DNA of 64,000 nucleotides from Hyphomicrobiales bacterium (GTDB lineage: Bacteria > Pseudomonadota > Alphaproteobacteria > Rhizobiales > Rhizobiaceae). The position numbers were made by a program, and so were the translations under genes. Location of the stretch: positions 231,374-295,373 of the forward strand of contig UCNE01000008.1 in the NCBI GenBank assembly GCA_900473685.1. Direction: 5' to 3'. Shown here piece by piece: positions 25,834-35,044 of the stretch (positions are counted from its first letter, which is position 1; each line of letters begins with the position of its first letter). A model generated the notes under the pieces. That model searched no databases and had not been told where the DNA came from. It saw nothing but the letters and a program-made list of their open reading frames with translations.

Positions 25834-26823
25834 ATGAAAATTTTCAAGGCATTGATGGTCACGACAGCGGTTTCGCTGGCACTGATGACAAACGCCGCGC
25901 ATGCGGAAAACAAGAAGATCGCCCTCGTTGTCAAGGCGCTCGGCATCGGCTTCTTTGAAGCCGCCAACAAGGGGGCGCAGGAAGCCGCCAAGGAACTCGG
26001 CGATGTCGAGGTAATCTACACCGGCCCGACGACGACGACGGCCGAAGGCCAGATCGAAGTGATCAACTCGCTGATCGCCCAGAAGGTCGATGCGATCGCC
26101 GTATCCGCCAACGACACCGACGCCCTGGTTCCGGCGCTGAAGAAGGCCATGGACCGCGGCATCAAGGTTATTTCCTGGGATTCAGGCGTTGCCAAGGACG
26201 GCCGTTCGATGCACCTGAACCCGTCGTCCAGCCCGTTGATCGGCAACATGATCATCAAGCTTGCCGCCGACCAACTGCCGGATGGCGGTGACGTCGCCGT
26301 TCTCTCTGCAACCGCCACCTCGACCAACCAGAACACCTGGATCGAGGAAATGAAGAAGGTTCAGGGCAACTACAAGGGCATCAATGTCGTTGCCACCGTT
26401 TATGGTGATGACCTTGCCGACAAGTCCTATCGCGAAACGCAGGGCCTCATCCAGTCCTACCCGAACCTGAAGGCGATCATCGCTCCGACCTCCGTCGGCA
26501 TCGTTGCGGCAGCCCAGGCCGTTGAAGACGCGGGCAAGGTTGGCCAGATCAACGTCACGGGTCTCGGCCTTCCCTCGGAAATGGCTGGCCACGTCAAGGC
26601 CGGTTCGTCCAAGTCCTTCGCCATCTGGAACCCGATCGACCTCGGCTATTCTGCTACCATGATCGCCTATGACCTGATCGGCGGCGCGGAAGCAAAGCCC
26701 GGCGCCGAACTGAAGATGGGCCGCATGGGCACCGTCAAGCTCGACGACAACAATGAAGGCGCCATGGCCGACCCGTTCGTCTACGACGCCAAGAACGTCG
26801 AAGAGTTCGCTAAGATCTTCTGA
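25834..26823 (+). CDS. rhaS: Rhamnose ABC transporter, periplasmic binding protein
   Basis: A 329-residue type I periplasmic binding protein. Residues 1-24 are a signal peptide (cleavage after AAHA). The mature start KKIALVVKALGIGFFEAANKGAQEAA, written in parts here as KKIALVVKAL and FFEAANKGA, is typical of pentose/deoxyhexose binders. AGGAG precedes the ATG at good spacing. In R. leguminosarum RhaS delivers L-rhamnose to the RhaT/RhaP/RhaQ transporter. It is separated from rhaT by a palindromic repeat that may stabilise its mRNA, giving the usual excess of binding protein. Confidence 0.92.
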   Translation: MKIFKALMVTTAVSLALMTNAAHAENKKIALVVKALGIGFFEAANKGAQEAAKELGDVEVIYTGPTTTTAEGQIEVINSLIAQKVDAIAVSANDTDALVPALKKAMDRGIKVISWDSGVAKDGRSMHLNPSSSPLIGNMIIKLAADQLPDGGDVAVLSATATSTNQNTWIEEMKKVQGNYKGINVVATVYGDDLADKSYRETQGLIQSYPNLKAIIAPTSVGIVAAAQAVEDAGKVGQINVTGLGLPSEMAGHVKAGSSKSFAIWNPIDLGYSATMIAYDLIGGAEAKPGAELKMGRMGTVKLDDNNEGAMADPFVYDAKNVEEFAKIF

Positions 26824-26831
26824 TTTTGAAG

Positions 26832-26966
26832 GTCTTCTTCTCCCCAGCGGGGAGAAGTGCCGAGTGAAACGAGGCGATGAGGGGGCGGTGCGGCATATAT
26901 TGATGATGCCGTAGACCCCCTCATCCGACCCTTCGGGCCACCTTCTCCCCGCTGGGGAGAAGAGGG
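26832..26966. repeat. Palindromic intergenic repeat inside the rha operon
   Basis: Starts with CTTCTCCCCAGCGGGGAGAAG and ends with a matching CTTCTCCCCGCTGGGGAGAAG palindrome, with GATGAGGGGG and CCCCCTCATC arms nested inside. It belongs to the same class as the repeat at 21142-21256 and fills the gap between rhaS and rhaT. Confidence 0.75.
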
Positions 26967-27046
26967 AGGCTGCCGAACCCCCCCGCTATTCCAATGAAAC
27001 CCAACCAGTGGATTGCCTCTTGCTGCAGGAAACGACCACATCGCGG

Positions 27047-28543
27047 ATGAAACCCGCTGTTGCGCTTGAGGGCATATCCAAGTCCTTTCCGGGCGTTAAG
27101 GCGCTCTCCGGCGTCTCGCTCGCCTTGTATCCCGGCTCTGTCACGGCACTGATCGGTGAAAACGGCGCGGGCAAGTCGACGCTCGTCAAGATCCTCACCG
27201 GCATCTATCAGCCGGATGGCGGCACGATCCGGGTCGACGGGGAAGAGACCCATTTCCCCACAGCCATGGCCGCTGCCCATGCAGGCGTCACCGCGATCCA
27301 TCAGGAAACCGTGCTGTTCGATGAACTGTCGGTCGCTGAAAACATCTTTCTTGGCCATGCGCCGCGCGGCCGTTTCGGACTGATCGACTGGACCAAGCTC
27401 AACAACAATGCTCGCGATCTGCTGCGCCGTGTCGGTGCCGATATCGATCCGACCATCCGGCTGCGCGACCTCGGCATCGCCAACAAGCACATGGTGGCGA
27501 TTGCGCGTGCTCTGTCGATCGACGCCAGTGTCGTCATCATGGACGAGCCGACGGCCGCCCTGTCGCACAAGGAAATTCATGAGCTTTATGAACTGATCGA
27601 CCGGTTGAAAGCGGATGGCAAGGCGATCCTTTTCATCAGTCACAAGTTCGATGAAATCTTCCGCATTGCCGACCGCTACACCGTGTTTCGAGATGGTGGC
27701 ATGGTCGGCGAGGGGCTGATTGCCGATGTCACCCAGGATCAACTGGTCAAGATGATGGTCGGCCGCGATGTCGGTCAGGTCTTTCCGAAGGTCGATGTTG
27801 CGATCGGTGAACCGGTGCTGACGGTTTCGGGCTACCGTCATCCGACCGAATTCGAAGACATCAATTTCGAGCTGCGCCGCGGCGAAATCCTTGGCTTCTA
27901 CGGTCTGATCGGTGCAGGCCGCTCCGAATTCATGCAGTCGCTGATCGGCATCACCCGGCCATCCGCCGGTGCGGTCAAACTTCACGGCGAGGTGCTTGTC
28001 ATCCGATCTCCCGCCGAAGCGATCGAGGCCGGGATCGTTTACGTACCGGAGGAGCGGGGCCGTCAAGGCGCGATCATCGGCCTGCCGATCTTCCAGAACG
28101 TGACGCTGCCGTCGCTGCAGAAGACTTCGCGGGCCGGTTTCCTGAAGCTCGCCAATGAGTTTGCCCTGGCGCGCGACTATACGCAGCGCCTCGATCTTCG
28201 TGCCGCCTCGCTCGATCAGGATGTCGGTACGCTGTCAGGCGGCAACCAGCAGAAGGTGGTGATCGCCAAATGGTTGGCGACGCAGCCGAAGGTGATCATC
28301 CTCGATGAACCGACCAAGGGCATCGATATCGGCTCCAAGGCTGCGGTGCATGCCTTCATGAGCGAGCTGGCAGGGCAGGGGTTGAGCGTCATCATGGTTT
28401 CCTCGGAAATTCCCGAAATCATGGGCATGGCCGACCGCGTCATCGTCATGCGCGAGGGCCGGATCGCCGGGCGTTTTGAGCGTGCCGAACTGACGGCTGA
28501 AAAGCTGGTGCGGGCCGCCGCCGGCATCGGGGAGGCTGCGTGA
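27047..28543 (+). CDS. rhaT: Rhamnose ABC transporter, ATP-binding protein
   Basis: A 498-residue protein with two ABC domains, like RbsA/MglA. Domain 1 has a perfect Walker A (GENGAGKST, 37-45) and Walker B (VVIMDEPTAAL), but the usual LSGGQ signature is replaced by the DLGIANKHM stretch. Domain 2 has a degenerate Walker A (GLIGAGRSEF), an intact LSGGNQQK signature and VIILDEPTKGIDIG. The start is uncertain: 27047 gives the family-like opening MKPAVALEGISKSFPG, while an in-frame ATG at 27008 adds 13 residues; neither has a strong ribosome-binding site. Its stop overlaps rhaP. Confidence 0.9.
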   Translation: MKPAVALEGISKSFPGVKALSGVSLALYPGSVTALIGENGAGKSTLVKILTGIYQPDGGTIRVDGEETHFPTAMAAAHAGVTAIHQETVLFDELSVAENIFLGHAPRGRFGLIDWTKLNNNARDLLRRVGADIDPTIRLRDLGIANKHMVAIARALSIDASVVIMDEPTAALSHKEIHELYELIDRLKADGKAILFISHKFDEIFRIADRYTVFRDGGMVGEGLIADVTQDQLVKMMVGRDVGQVFPKVDVAIGEPVLTVSGYRHPTEFEDINFELRRGEILGFYGLIGAGRSEFMQSLIGITRPSAGAVKLHGEVLVIRSPAEAIEAGIVYVPEERGRQGAIIGLPIFQNVTLPSLQKTSRAGFLKLANEFALARDYTQRLDLRAASLDQDVGTLSGGNQQKVVIAKWLATQPKVIILDEPTKGIDIGSKAAVHAFMSELAGQGLSVIMVSSEIPEIMGMADRVIVMREGRIAGRFERAELTAEKLVRAAAGIGEAA

Positions 28544-29520
28544 TGGCAAAATTGCTCAAGAACCGCGAAATCCTTCTGGTCATCGCCATCGCCGCGTTGC
28601 TCGTCGCGATCACCCTGCGCTTTCCGGGTTTCGTAGCGCCTGCCAATCTGGCGCGTGTCTATAATGACACGTCGATCCTGATCATTCTGGCGCTCGGCCA
28701 GATGGCCGTCATCCTGACGCGCTGCATCGATCTGTCGATGGCCGCCAATCTGGCGCTGTGCGGCATGGTCGCCGCCATGATCAATGCCGCCTTTCCAGGC
28801 ATTCCGATTCCGCTGGTCATTCTGGTGGTCGTGGCCCTTGGCGCTCTCCTCGGTTCGATCAATGGCCTGCTGGTCTGGAAGCTGGAAATCCCGCCGATTG
28901 TCGTGACGCTCGGCACCTTGACCATCTATCGCGGCACCATCTTTCTACTGAGCAAGGGCGCCTGGATCAACGCCCACCAGATGAGCGACGCCTTCAAGGC
29001 GCTGCCGCGCACATCATTGATCGGCTTTCCGGTTCTGTCCTGGCTGTCGGTTCTGGCAATCGCCGCCGTCTATATCCTGATGACGCGCACGCCGGTCGGG
29101 CGAGCCTTCTTCGCTGTCGGCGGTAATCCACATGCCGCCGTCTATACCGGCATCGATGTCGGCCGCACGCGCTTCTTCGCCTATTGCCTGTCCGGTGGTC
29201 TCGCGGGTCTCGCCGGTTATCTCTGGGTATCGCGCTATGCCGTTGCTTACGTCGATATCGCCGCTGGTTTCGAGCTTGATATCATCGCGGCCTGCGTCAT
29301 TGGCGGCATTTCGATTGCCGGTGGAATAGGCTCGGTCGGCGGTGCCGTGCTCGGCAGCCTGTTCCTCGGCGTCATCAAGAATGCCCTGCCGGTCATCAAT
29401 ATCTCGCCCTTTGCCCAGCTGGCGATTTCCGGAACGGTGATCATCATCGCTGTTGCCGTCAATGCCCGCACCGAAAAGCGCAAGGGCCGTGTCATTCTGA
29501 AGAAAGCGGAGGCGGTCTGA
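28543..29520 (+). CDS. rhaP: Rhamnose ABC transporter permease
   Basis: A 325-residue inner-membrane permease of the BPD_transp_2 (ribose/xylose) family, with about ten helices and the conserved loops DLSMAANLAL, IPPIVVTLGT and GGNPHAAVYTGI. The ATG at 28543 overlaps the rhaT TGA by one base; a GTG one codon earlier is an alternative. It pairs with RhaQ to form the membrane channel of the rhamnose transporter. Confidence 0.9.
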   Translation: MAKLLKNREILLVIAIAALLVAITLRFPGFVAPANLARVYNDTSILIILALGQMAVILTRCIDLSMAANLALCGMVAAMINAAFPGIPIPLVILVVVALGALLGSINGLLVWKLEIPPIVVTLGTLTIYRGTIFLLSKGAWINAHQMSDAFKALPRTSLIGFPVLSWLSVLAIAAVYILMTRTPVGRAFFAVGGNPHAAVYTGIDVGRTRFFAYCLSGGLAGLAGYLWVSRYAVAYVDIAAGFELDIIAACVIGGISIAGGIGSVGGAVLGSLFLGVIKNALPVINISPFAQLAISGTVIIIAVAVNARTEKRKGRVILKKAEAV

Positions 29521-30524
29521 TGGCTGAGCTCAATCTTTCACCAAGGATCATTCCGGATCGGTTGCAGAGCCGTGGCAGCCGGGCGCTGAAGAGCTGGGAG
29601 AGCCTGCTTCTGGTCGTGGCGATTGCGATTTTCGCGATCAATTCCTTCGCCTCGCCCTATTTCCTCGACCCGTGGAACCTGTCCGACGCGACGTTCAATT
29701 TCACCGAAAAGGCACTGATCGCGTTTGCCATGGCGCTGGTCATTATTTCCGGCGAAATCGACCTCTCCGTCGCCTCGATTATCGCCTTGTCATCGACTGC
29801 CATGGGGCTTGCTGTCACCATGGGCGCCGATACGCCGATGCTTGTCGTCGTCGGTCTCGGCACCGGGCTTCTATGCGGTGCTGTCAACGGTCTGCTGATC
29901 ACCGGCCTTGGCCTGCCATCGATCGTGGTGACTATCGGCACGATGAGCCTGTTTCGCGGCCTGTCCTTCATTATATTGGGCGATCAGGCCTATACGGGTT
30001 ATCCGGCCAGCTTTGCCTATTTCGGCCAGGGCTATGTCTGGTGGGTTTTCTCGTTCGAATTCGCGCTGTTCGTGTTCTTCGCAATTGTCTACAGCGTGCT
30101 GCTGCACAAGACCAATTTCGGCCGCGCTGTCTATGCCATCGGCAACAATCAGACGGCGGCGCTGTTTTCCGGCGTCCGCGTCGGCCGGGTCAAGTTCATC
30201 CTGTTCCTGCTGACGGGCCTGATGGCCGGGATCGCCTCGATCTGCCTGACCTCGCGCCTCGGCTCCACCCGTCCGTCGATCGCGCTCGGTGTCGAATTGG
30301 AAGTGGTAACGATGGTGGTGCTCGGTGGTGTCAGTATTCTCGGCGGCTCCGGTACGATCCCGGGCGTCGTTCTCGCCGCCTTCATCATGGGTATGGTCAC
30401 CTTTGGCTTCGGGCTGTTGAATGTGCCTGGTATCGTCATGTCGATCTTTATCGGCGTGCTGTTGATTTCCGTCATCGCATTGCCGATCCTGTGGTCACGT
30501 GCCCGCCGCCGCAGGGCGCATTGA
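29520..30524 (+). CDS. rhaQ: Rhamnose ABC transporter permease
   Basis: A 334-residue inner-membrane permease of the same BPD_transp_2 family as RhaP, with [26 protein letters not shown] and [14 protein letters not shown] as family loops. Its ATG overlaps the rhaP stop (TGATG), so the two subunits are coupled. The last residues (ARRRRAH) are strongly basic and cytoplasmic. The P/Q naming follows gene order in R. leguminosarum. Confidence 0.9.
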   Translation: MAELNLSPRIIPDRLQSRGSRALKSWESLLLVVAIAIFAINSFASPYFLDPWNLSDATFNFTEKALIAFAMALVIISGEIDLSVASIIALSSTAMGLAVTMGADTPMLVVVGLGTGLLCGAVNGLLITGLGLPSIVVTIGTMSLFRGLSFIILGDQAYTGYPASFAYFGQGYVWWVFSFEFALFVFFAIVYSVLLHKTNFGRAVYAIGNNQTAALFSGVRVGRVKFILFLLTGLMAGIASICLTSRLGSTRPSIALGVELEVVTMVVLGGVSILGGSGTIPGVVLAAFIMGMVTFGFGLLNVPGIVMSIFIGVLLISVIALPILWSRARRRRAH

Positions 30525-30531
30525 GGACATC

Positions 30532-30846
30532 ATGGAAAAATACGCTTTTCGCATGCGGCTCAATCCCGGCATGACTGAAGAATACAAGGCGAGGCATGAC
30601 GCGATCTGGCCGGAACTGTCGGCGCTGCTGACTAACGCCGGTGTTTCGGATTACTCGATCCATCTCGATGAAGAGACCAACCTGCTGTTCGGCGTGCTCT
30701 GGCGGCAGGATGACCACACGATGGCCGATCTGCCCAAACATCCGGTGATGCAGAAATGGTGGGCCTATATGGCCGACATCATGGAGACGAAGGCCGATAA
30801 CGAGCCTGTCGCCATCCCGCTTGTTCCCGTCTTTCATATGAAGTGA
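30532..30846 (+). CDS. rhaU: L-rhamnose mutarotase
   Basis: A 104-residue dimeric alpha/beta-barrel (ferredoxin-like) enzyme that interconverts alpha and beta L-rhamnose. The start at 30532 has GAGGA six bases upstream and gives the family length; an upstream frame to 30499 overlaps rhaQ. Family residues include [12 protein letters not shown] (with the catalytic His), [14 protein letters not shown] and the [10 protein letters not shown] motif near 80-89. Confidence 0.92.
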   Translation: MEKYAFRMRLNPGMTEEYKARHDAIWPELSALLTNAGVSDYSIHLDEETNLLFGVLWRQDDHTMADLPKHPVMQKWWAYMADIMETKADNEPVAIPLVPVFHMK

Positions 30847-30850
30847 TCCC

Positions 30851-32218
30851 ATGAAAACCATCGCCGTCATCGATGTTGGCAAGACGAATGCCAAGGTCGC
30901 CCTCGTCGACCTCGACCGTTTCGAGGAAACGGCGGTGCACAAGACCGCCAACGGCGTCGTGACCGAAGGTCTCTATCCGCATTTCGATGTCGAGCGCCTG
31001 TGGCGGTTCATTTCGGAAAGTCTGGCCGCGCTCAATGCGGAAGCCTCGATTGATGCGATCTCGGTAACCACCCATGGCGCGACAGCCGTCCTGTTGGACA
31101 AGAACGGCGATCTTGCCCTGCCGCTGCTGGACTATGAACATGCCGGACCTGACACGCTGGCCGGGGACTATGACAAGGTGCGTCCGCCCTTTGCCGAAAC
31201 CGGTGCTGCCCGGCTGCCCGGAGGCCTGAACATCGGCGCGCAGATCTACTGGCAGGAACAGACGTTTCCTGATCAGTTTGCCAATGTCGTCAGTATCCTG
31301 ACCTATGCGCAATATTGGTCCTACCGGCTGACCGGTGTTCTTTCCACCGAACTGACGTCGCTCGGCTGTCACACCGATCTCTGGAATCCGTATGAAGCTG
31401 ATTTCTCGAGCATGGTCGACGCTCGTGGCTGGCGGCCGCTGTTTGCACCCGTTCGGCGTGCCAGCGATGTTCTGGGTGGATTGACCTCGCAGGCGGCGAA
31501 AGACACCGGCCTACCCATCGGTCTGCCGGTCTATTGCGGCATCCACGATTCCAATTCCTCGCTGCTTCCGCATGTACTGACGCGGGCCGCCCCTTTCTCG
31601 GTTGTGTCCACCGGAACCTGGGTGGTGATGATGGCGATGGGCGCAAGGAAAGTGGCGCTCGACGAAGCTCGCGACACGCTGATCAACGTCAATGCACTCG
31701 GCGATCCCGTTCCATCGGCGCGGTTCATGGGTGGGCGGGCGTTTTCGACGCTGATCACTGATCCGGCAGTCAAGGTTTCGGAGGATGTCGAGGCGCAGGT
31801 GGCGGCTGCCCAATGGATGCTTCTGCCGTCGGTGCCGGAAGGTTCGGGGCCTTTCCCGCATGACAAGGCACGCTGGACCTGCGCCGAGGCATCTTTGACA
31901 GGCCCGCAGCGGCTCGCCGTCGTCTCCTTCCATCTGGCGATGATGACGGCCAGTTCGCTCGATCTGATCGGCGCTGAAGGTGAGATCGTGGTCGAAGGGC
32001 CATTTGCGGTCAATTCGAGTTATCTGCGGATGCTGAAGGCCGCAACCGGCAGACCGGTGTTGATCGGCAGCCAGAGTGCTACGGGAACAAGCCTTGGGGC
32101 AGCATGCCTTGCCGATGCCAGCCGGGCTCAGGCGCATACTGTGGAGTTTCAGGGTTCCGTTCCGGAAGCGTATGCCGCCTATGCAGCAAGCTGGATGAAA
32201 AACGTCCAGTCTTTATAG
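30851..32218 (+). CDS. rhaK: Rhamnulokinase (FGGY family)
   Basis: A 455-residue FGGY-family carbohydrate kinase that phosphorylates L-rhamnulose. It begins with the phosphate-binding loop IDVGKTNAKVAL at residues 6-17, has the GIHDSNSSLLPH and VVSTGTWVVMM adenosine-site stretches, and ends with GSQSATGTSLGAA. In R. leguminosarum rhaK is needed both for catabolism and for activity of the ABC transporter. It follows rhaU by four bases and ends the operon. Confidence 0.93.
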   Translation: MKTIAVIDVGKTNAKVALVDLDRFEETAVHKTANGVVTEGLYPHFDVERLWRFISESLAALNAEASIDAISVTTHGATAVLLDKNGDLALPLLDYEHAGPDTLAGDYDKVRPPFAETGAARLPGGLNIGAQIYWQEQTFPDQFANVVSILTYAQYWSYRLTGVLSTELTSLGCHTDLWNPYEADFSSMVDARGWRPLFAPVRRASDVLGGLTSQAAKDTGLPIGLPVYCGIHDSNSSLLPHVLTRAAPFSVVSTGTWVVMMAMGARKVALDEARDTLINVNALGDPVPSARFMGGRAFSTLITDPAVKVSEDVEAQVAAAQWMLLPSVPEGSGPFPHDKARWTCAEASLTGPQRLAVVSFHLAMMTASSLDLIGAEGEIVVEGPFAVNSSYLRMLKAATGRPVLIGSQSATGTSLGAACLADASRAQAHTVEFQGSVPEAYAAYAASWMKNVQSL

Positions 32219-32241
32219 GAGAGCCGGGACCCACGCGCCGC

Positions 32242-32556
32242 TTATGCCGTTCCCGGCCGGTTGTCGGCACAGAAGATTGCTGACAACAGGCCCGGAAACC
32301 GCGCCTCCAGATCATCCTGCCGCAACGACATATAGATGACCCGGCCCTCCGGCCGCTGCCGGATGACCCCGGCCTCGCGCAGCACGCGCCAATGATGCGT
32401 CATCGTCGATTTCGAAACATCGGTCACGAAATCGCTGCAGATACACTCGCCGAGCGCAATCTGTTTGACCGCGGCCAGCCGGATGGGGTTTCCCAGAGCG
32501 AGCAGGATGTCGGGCAGACGGAGGTCTTCACGCGTGGGATGATGGTCGTTCATCAT
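32242..32556 (-). CDS. ArsR-family repressor with a CxC motif
   Basis: A 104-residue winged-helix ArsR-type protein. The recognition helix lies at about 48-64 (VSKSTMTHHWRVLREAG) and the wing at 65-80 (GVIRQRPEGRVIYM). Two cysteines, C38 and C40, sit in GECICSD, close to the metal-binding ELCVCDL pattern of arsenic/antimony sensors, though the match is loose. The start could be 32556 or the next codon at 32553; a longer frame reaches 32640 but lacks support. It is divergent from an MFS efflux gene, with a palindrome between them. Confidence 0.82.
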   Translation of the reverse strand: MMNDHHPTREDLRLPDILLALGNPIRLAAVKQIALGECICSDFVTDVSKSTMTHHWRVLREAGVIRQRPEGRVIYMSLRQDDLEARFPGLLSAIFCADNRPGTA

Positions 32557-32581
32557 CCGAAGATAATAAACAGTTCGCGTA

Positions 32582-32600
32582 CAGTCAAACTTTTTGACTG
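32582..32600. promoter_or_regulatory. Palindromic operator candidate for the ArsR/MFS pair
   Basis: Eight-base arms CAGTCAAA and TTTGACTG surround CTT, 26 bases upstream of the ArsR start and 89 upstream of the MFS start. Its symmetry and location suggest the repressor's own site. Confidence 0.55.
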
Positions 32601-32688
32601 CGTCACGTTGACAATTGTACGATTCTATCCGTACTATCAAATCATCAAGACTGCGCAGCCTTGCTCCCGCAACAAAGAGATATCCATC

Positions 32689-34125
32689 ATGTCACCATCA
32701 CCCGCAACCGGCGGTCACCGGCGGCTGGGCTGGACGTTGTTCCTGCTCGCTTTCGCCCAACTCGTCATCGCTGTCGACTACAATATCGTCTTCGTCGCAT
32801 TGCCTGACATCGGCGCGCAACTTGGGTTCTCGCGCCAGACCCTGCAATGGGTGGTCAGCGCCTACGGTGTCGCCTTTGGCGGCTTCCTGCTTCTGGGCGG
32901 CCGCGCCGCCGATCTTCTCGGCCGCCGCCGGATCTTCATCTTTGCCCTTGCACTTTACGGCGTATCCTCGCTGGTCGGCGGCTTGGCGGAAAGTCCAAGT
33001 GCCATGATCATCGCCCGCGCCATCCAGGGCGTCGGTGGCGCCTTGCTGTTTCCCGCAACCCTGTCTCTCGTCACCACATTGTTTGCCGAGGGCCGCGAGC
33101 GCAATCGCGCCCTGGCGATCTGGGGCGGTGCCGGTGCTTCCGGCCTCACCGTCGGCGCTCTTCTCGGCGGCATCCTCACCAGCGCCTATGGCTGGCCCGC
33201 CGTCTTCTTCGTCAACGTGCCACTCGTTGTCATCATCATCGCCGGTGCGTTGATCGTCATGCCGCGCGATGTCAGCCAGGGCTCGCATCGCAGCTTCGAT
33301 CTTCCGGGTGCGCTGACCGCGACAATCGGCATTACGCTGCTGGTTTACGTCCTCGTTGAAGGGCCGGAAGTTGGCTGGGCGTCGTCTTCGATCCTAGTGG
33401 CTCTGGTTGCCGGTCTGATCCTGCTGGCAGCCTTCTTCGTCATCGAAGCCCGCAGTGCTGATCCGCTGATGCCGTTACGGCTGTTGTCCAACCGCTACGC
33501 GCTGGCGGGAATGCTGCTGACCCTGTTTTTTGGTGCCACCTTGGGTGCGTTGCCCTACTTCGAGACCGTCCTCTTCCAGGGCATGCTTGGCTTTGATGCC
33601 CTGTGGACTGGCCTTGCGTTCCTCGTTCCCGCTGTTGCCATCTTCATCGGTACGCAACTGGGTGAACGCATGGCAACCGGCTCCGGCGTTCGCACCAGCC
33701 TGGTGATCGGCCAGGTCCTCAGCGTCGCCGGCATGGTTGCCTTCGGCTACGGGATATCGCCGGAATGGGGGTACGCGGGGCTTGTCCCGGGCATGGCTGT
33801 GCTCGGTGTCGGCCAGGGCATGGTCTGGACCGCCATGTGGATCGTCTCGGCAACTGGGGTTGCGCAGGAGGAACAGGGCGTCGCATCGGGCATGGCCTCG
33901 ACCAGCCTGCAGGTTGGATTGGCCGTTGGCCTCGCCATTCTTGTTGCCGCCGCCAATGGCGTCGGCGAAGCGACCGGTCAGACGGCTGTAACCGGTCTGA
34001 TCGAGGGAACCCGGTTCGCTGTCTATCTGGCGGCTGTCGGAACTGTTTTGGGGCTGATCGTTGCCCTGACACTGCCGCGCCGTGCCGAAATCCCGGCAGG
34101 CGCGCAATACGCTCCAGCCGAATGA
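32689..34125 (+). CDS. MFS drug efflux transporter (DHA2-like)
   Basis: A 478-residue major facilitator with about 14 hydrophobic segments, as in the DHA2 proton-antiport drug exporters. Motif A is GGRAADLLGRRR at about 70-81 and motif C-like GAGASGLTVG follows in the fifth helix region. The start at 32689 has AAGAGA upstream; a frame open to 32392 runs through the promoter. Divergence from an ArsR-type gene suggests induced export of a toxic compound, whose nature is unknown. A hairpin follows the stop. Confidence 0.87.
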   Translation: MSPSPATGGHRRLGWTLFLLAFAQLVIAVDYNIVFVALPDIGAQLGFSRQTLQWVVSAYGVAFGGFLLLGGRAADLLGRRRIFIFALALYGVSSLVGGLAESPSAMIIARAIQGVGGALLFPATLSLVTTLFAEGRERNRALAIWGGAGASGLTVGALLGGILTSAYGWPAVFFVNVPLVVIIIAGALIVMPRDVSQGSHRSFDLPGALTATIGITLLVYVLVEGPEVGWASSSILVALVAGLILLAAFFVIEARSADPLMPLRLLSNRYALAGMLLTLFFGATLGALPYFETVLFQGMLGFDALWTGLAFLVPAVAIFIGTQLGERMATGSGVRTSLVIGQVLSVAGMVAFGYGISPEWGYAGLVPGMAVLGVGQGMVWTAMWIVSATGVAQEEQGVASGMASTSLQVGLAVGLAILVAAANGVGEATGQTAVTGLIEGTRFAVYLAAVGTVLGLIVALTLPRRAEIPAGAQYAPAE

Positions 34126-34133
34126 CCCTGCGG

Positions 34134-34151
34134 CCCGCCCTTCGGGGCGGG
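34134..34151 (+). terminator. Hairpin after the MFS gene
   Basis: Perfect seven-base stem CCCGCCC/GGGCGGG closed by a stable TTCG tetraloop, nine bases after the MFS stop. There is no T-run, so it is a 3'-end hairpin or a weak terminator. Confidence 0.55.
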
Positions 34152-34322
34152 TCTCACCGGCTGTAGCGTTGGCGCTCAAGGAGCCGTGGGAAAGTGAAGG
34201 AAGAAAAACGGCAGCTGCAGCCTTCAAGGTCTGCGGCACTTCGTGTGTCCAAGGACACGCAATGATAGCCATGTCCTGCAGCACTTATATGCTTCCAGGC
34301 CGGCGTATGGTTTGACTATTTC

Positions 34323-34436
34323 CTAGAAGATCCGGGCATTCACAGACTTGCTGTCATCCTCGATATTGAGGAGGATGGAGACTGCTGCCAGTGTAAGGGT
34401 GGCGATAAGCGTAGCGCTTAGTCCCAGAACAATCAT
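34323..34436 (-). CDS. 37-residue single-helix membrane peptide
   Basis: The ATG at 34436 is preceded by AAGGA with seven bases of spacing and opens a 37-codon frame ending in TAG at 34323. The product has one membrane helix (VLGLSATLIATLTLAAVSILL region) and an acidic-then-basic tail (NIEDDSKSVNARIF). The strong ribosome-binding site and clean membrane design favour a real gene. Function is unknown, and no partner lies close by. Confidence 0.5.
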   Translation of the reverse strand: MIVLGLSATLIATLTLAAVSILLNIEDDSKSVNARIF

Positions 34437-35044
34437 TGCCCGTTCCTTCTACGTCATCATCATGATGCCGCTTCACCTTGGCCGGCTATGCTTGCGCATG
34501 GCTTGTGCCGGTCAGAATAGGCAGTAGTTAATGGCGGGGTCTCTCAAGATCAACTCCCAAGTTTTACCATTGAAAACCTGTTGTTTCTCCAAGGGCGCGC
34601 AAACCCCCGTTTCACAGGCGGTTGCGCCCCGTGAGGGCAATATGCAGCCAATTTTAGTGAAAGAAGATACGGACGATCAACCGTTAACCTTCAAGCAAGG
34701 AATTAACCATAAACATGGTCGGACACGTTGGAGTGGGAAAATCTACTTCCCCGCAAGGCATGACGCCGTACCGACGAACCGGTTCTGACCCGGTATGCAC
34801 TTTCACCGGATATCTCTTGGGAACGAAGCGGCCGATCGCCGTGGCCAGCCGGCAATAGCCGCCGCCACTTGGCGTCTTGCAGGACGGCACGCTTGGGCAA
34901 CGCCCGTTTGGAACATCCGGTGGCGAGTGGATGCACCGTGCGCCGTTCATGGCATGCGGACATGCCGCAAGAGTTTGATTTTCTACAGGATACCTCTGAA
35001 AGCCGCGCGGTTTGCAGAGATGAGATACCGGACCGGGGAAAAGC
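34437..35044. other. Gap upstream of icpA (che operon leader)
   Basis: About 610 bases in which I see no supported gene. Frames present on both strands lack ribosome-binding sites and plausible composition. The stretch should contain the promoter of the che operon, which in S. meliloti depends on the VisNR-Rem cascade; no clear promoter motif was identified. Confidence 0.5.

Noticed and set aside
34531..34788. 85-codon plus-strand frame upstream of icpA
   Set aside because: Weak start context and no protein-like pattern; more likely leader DNA.
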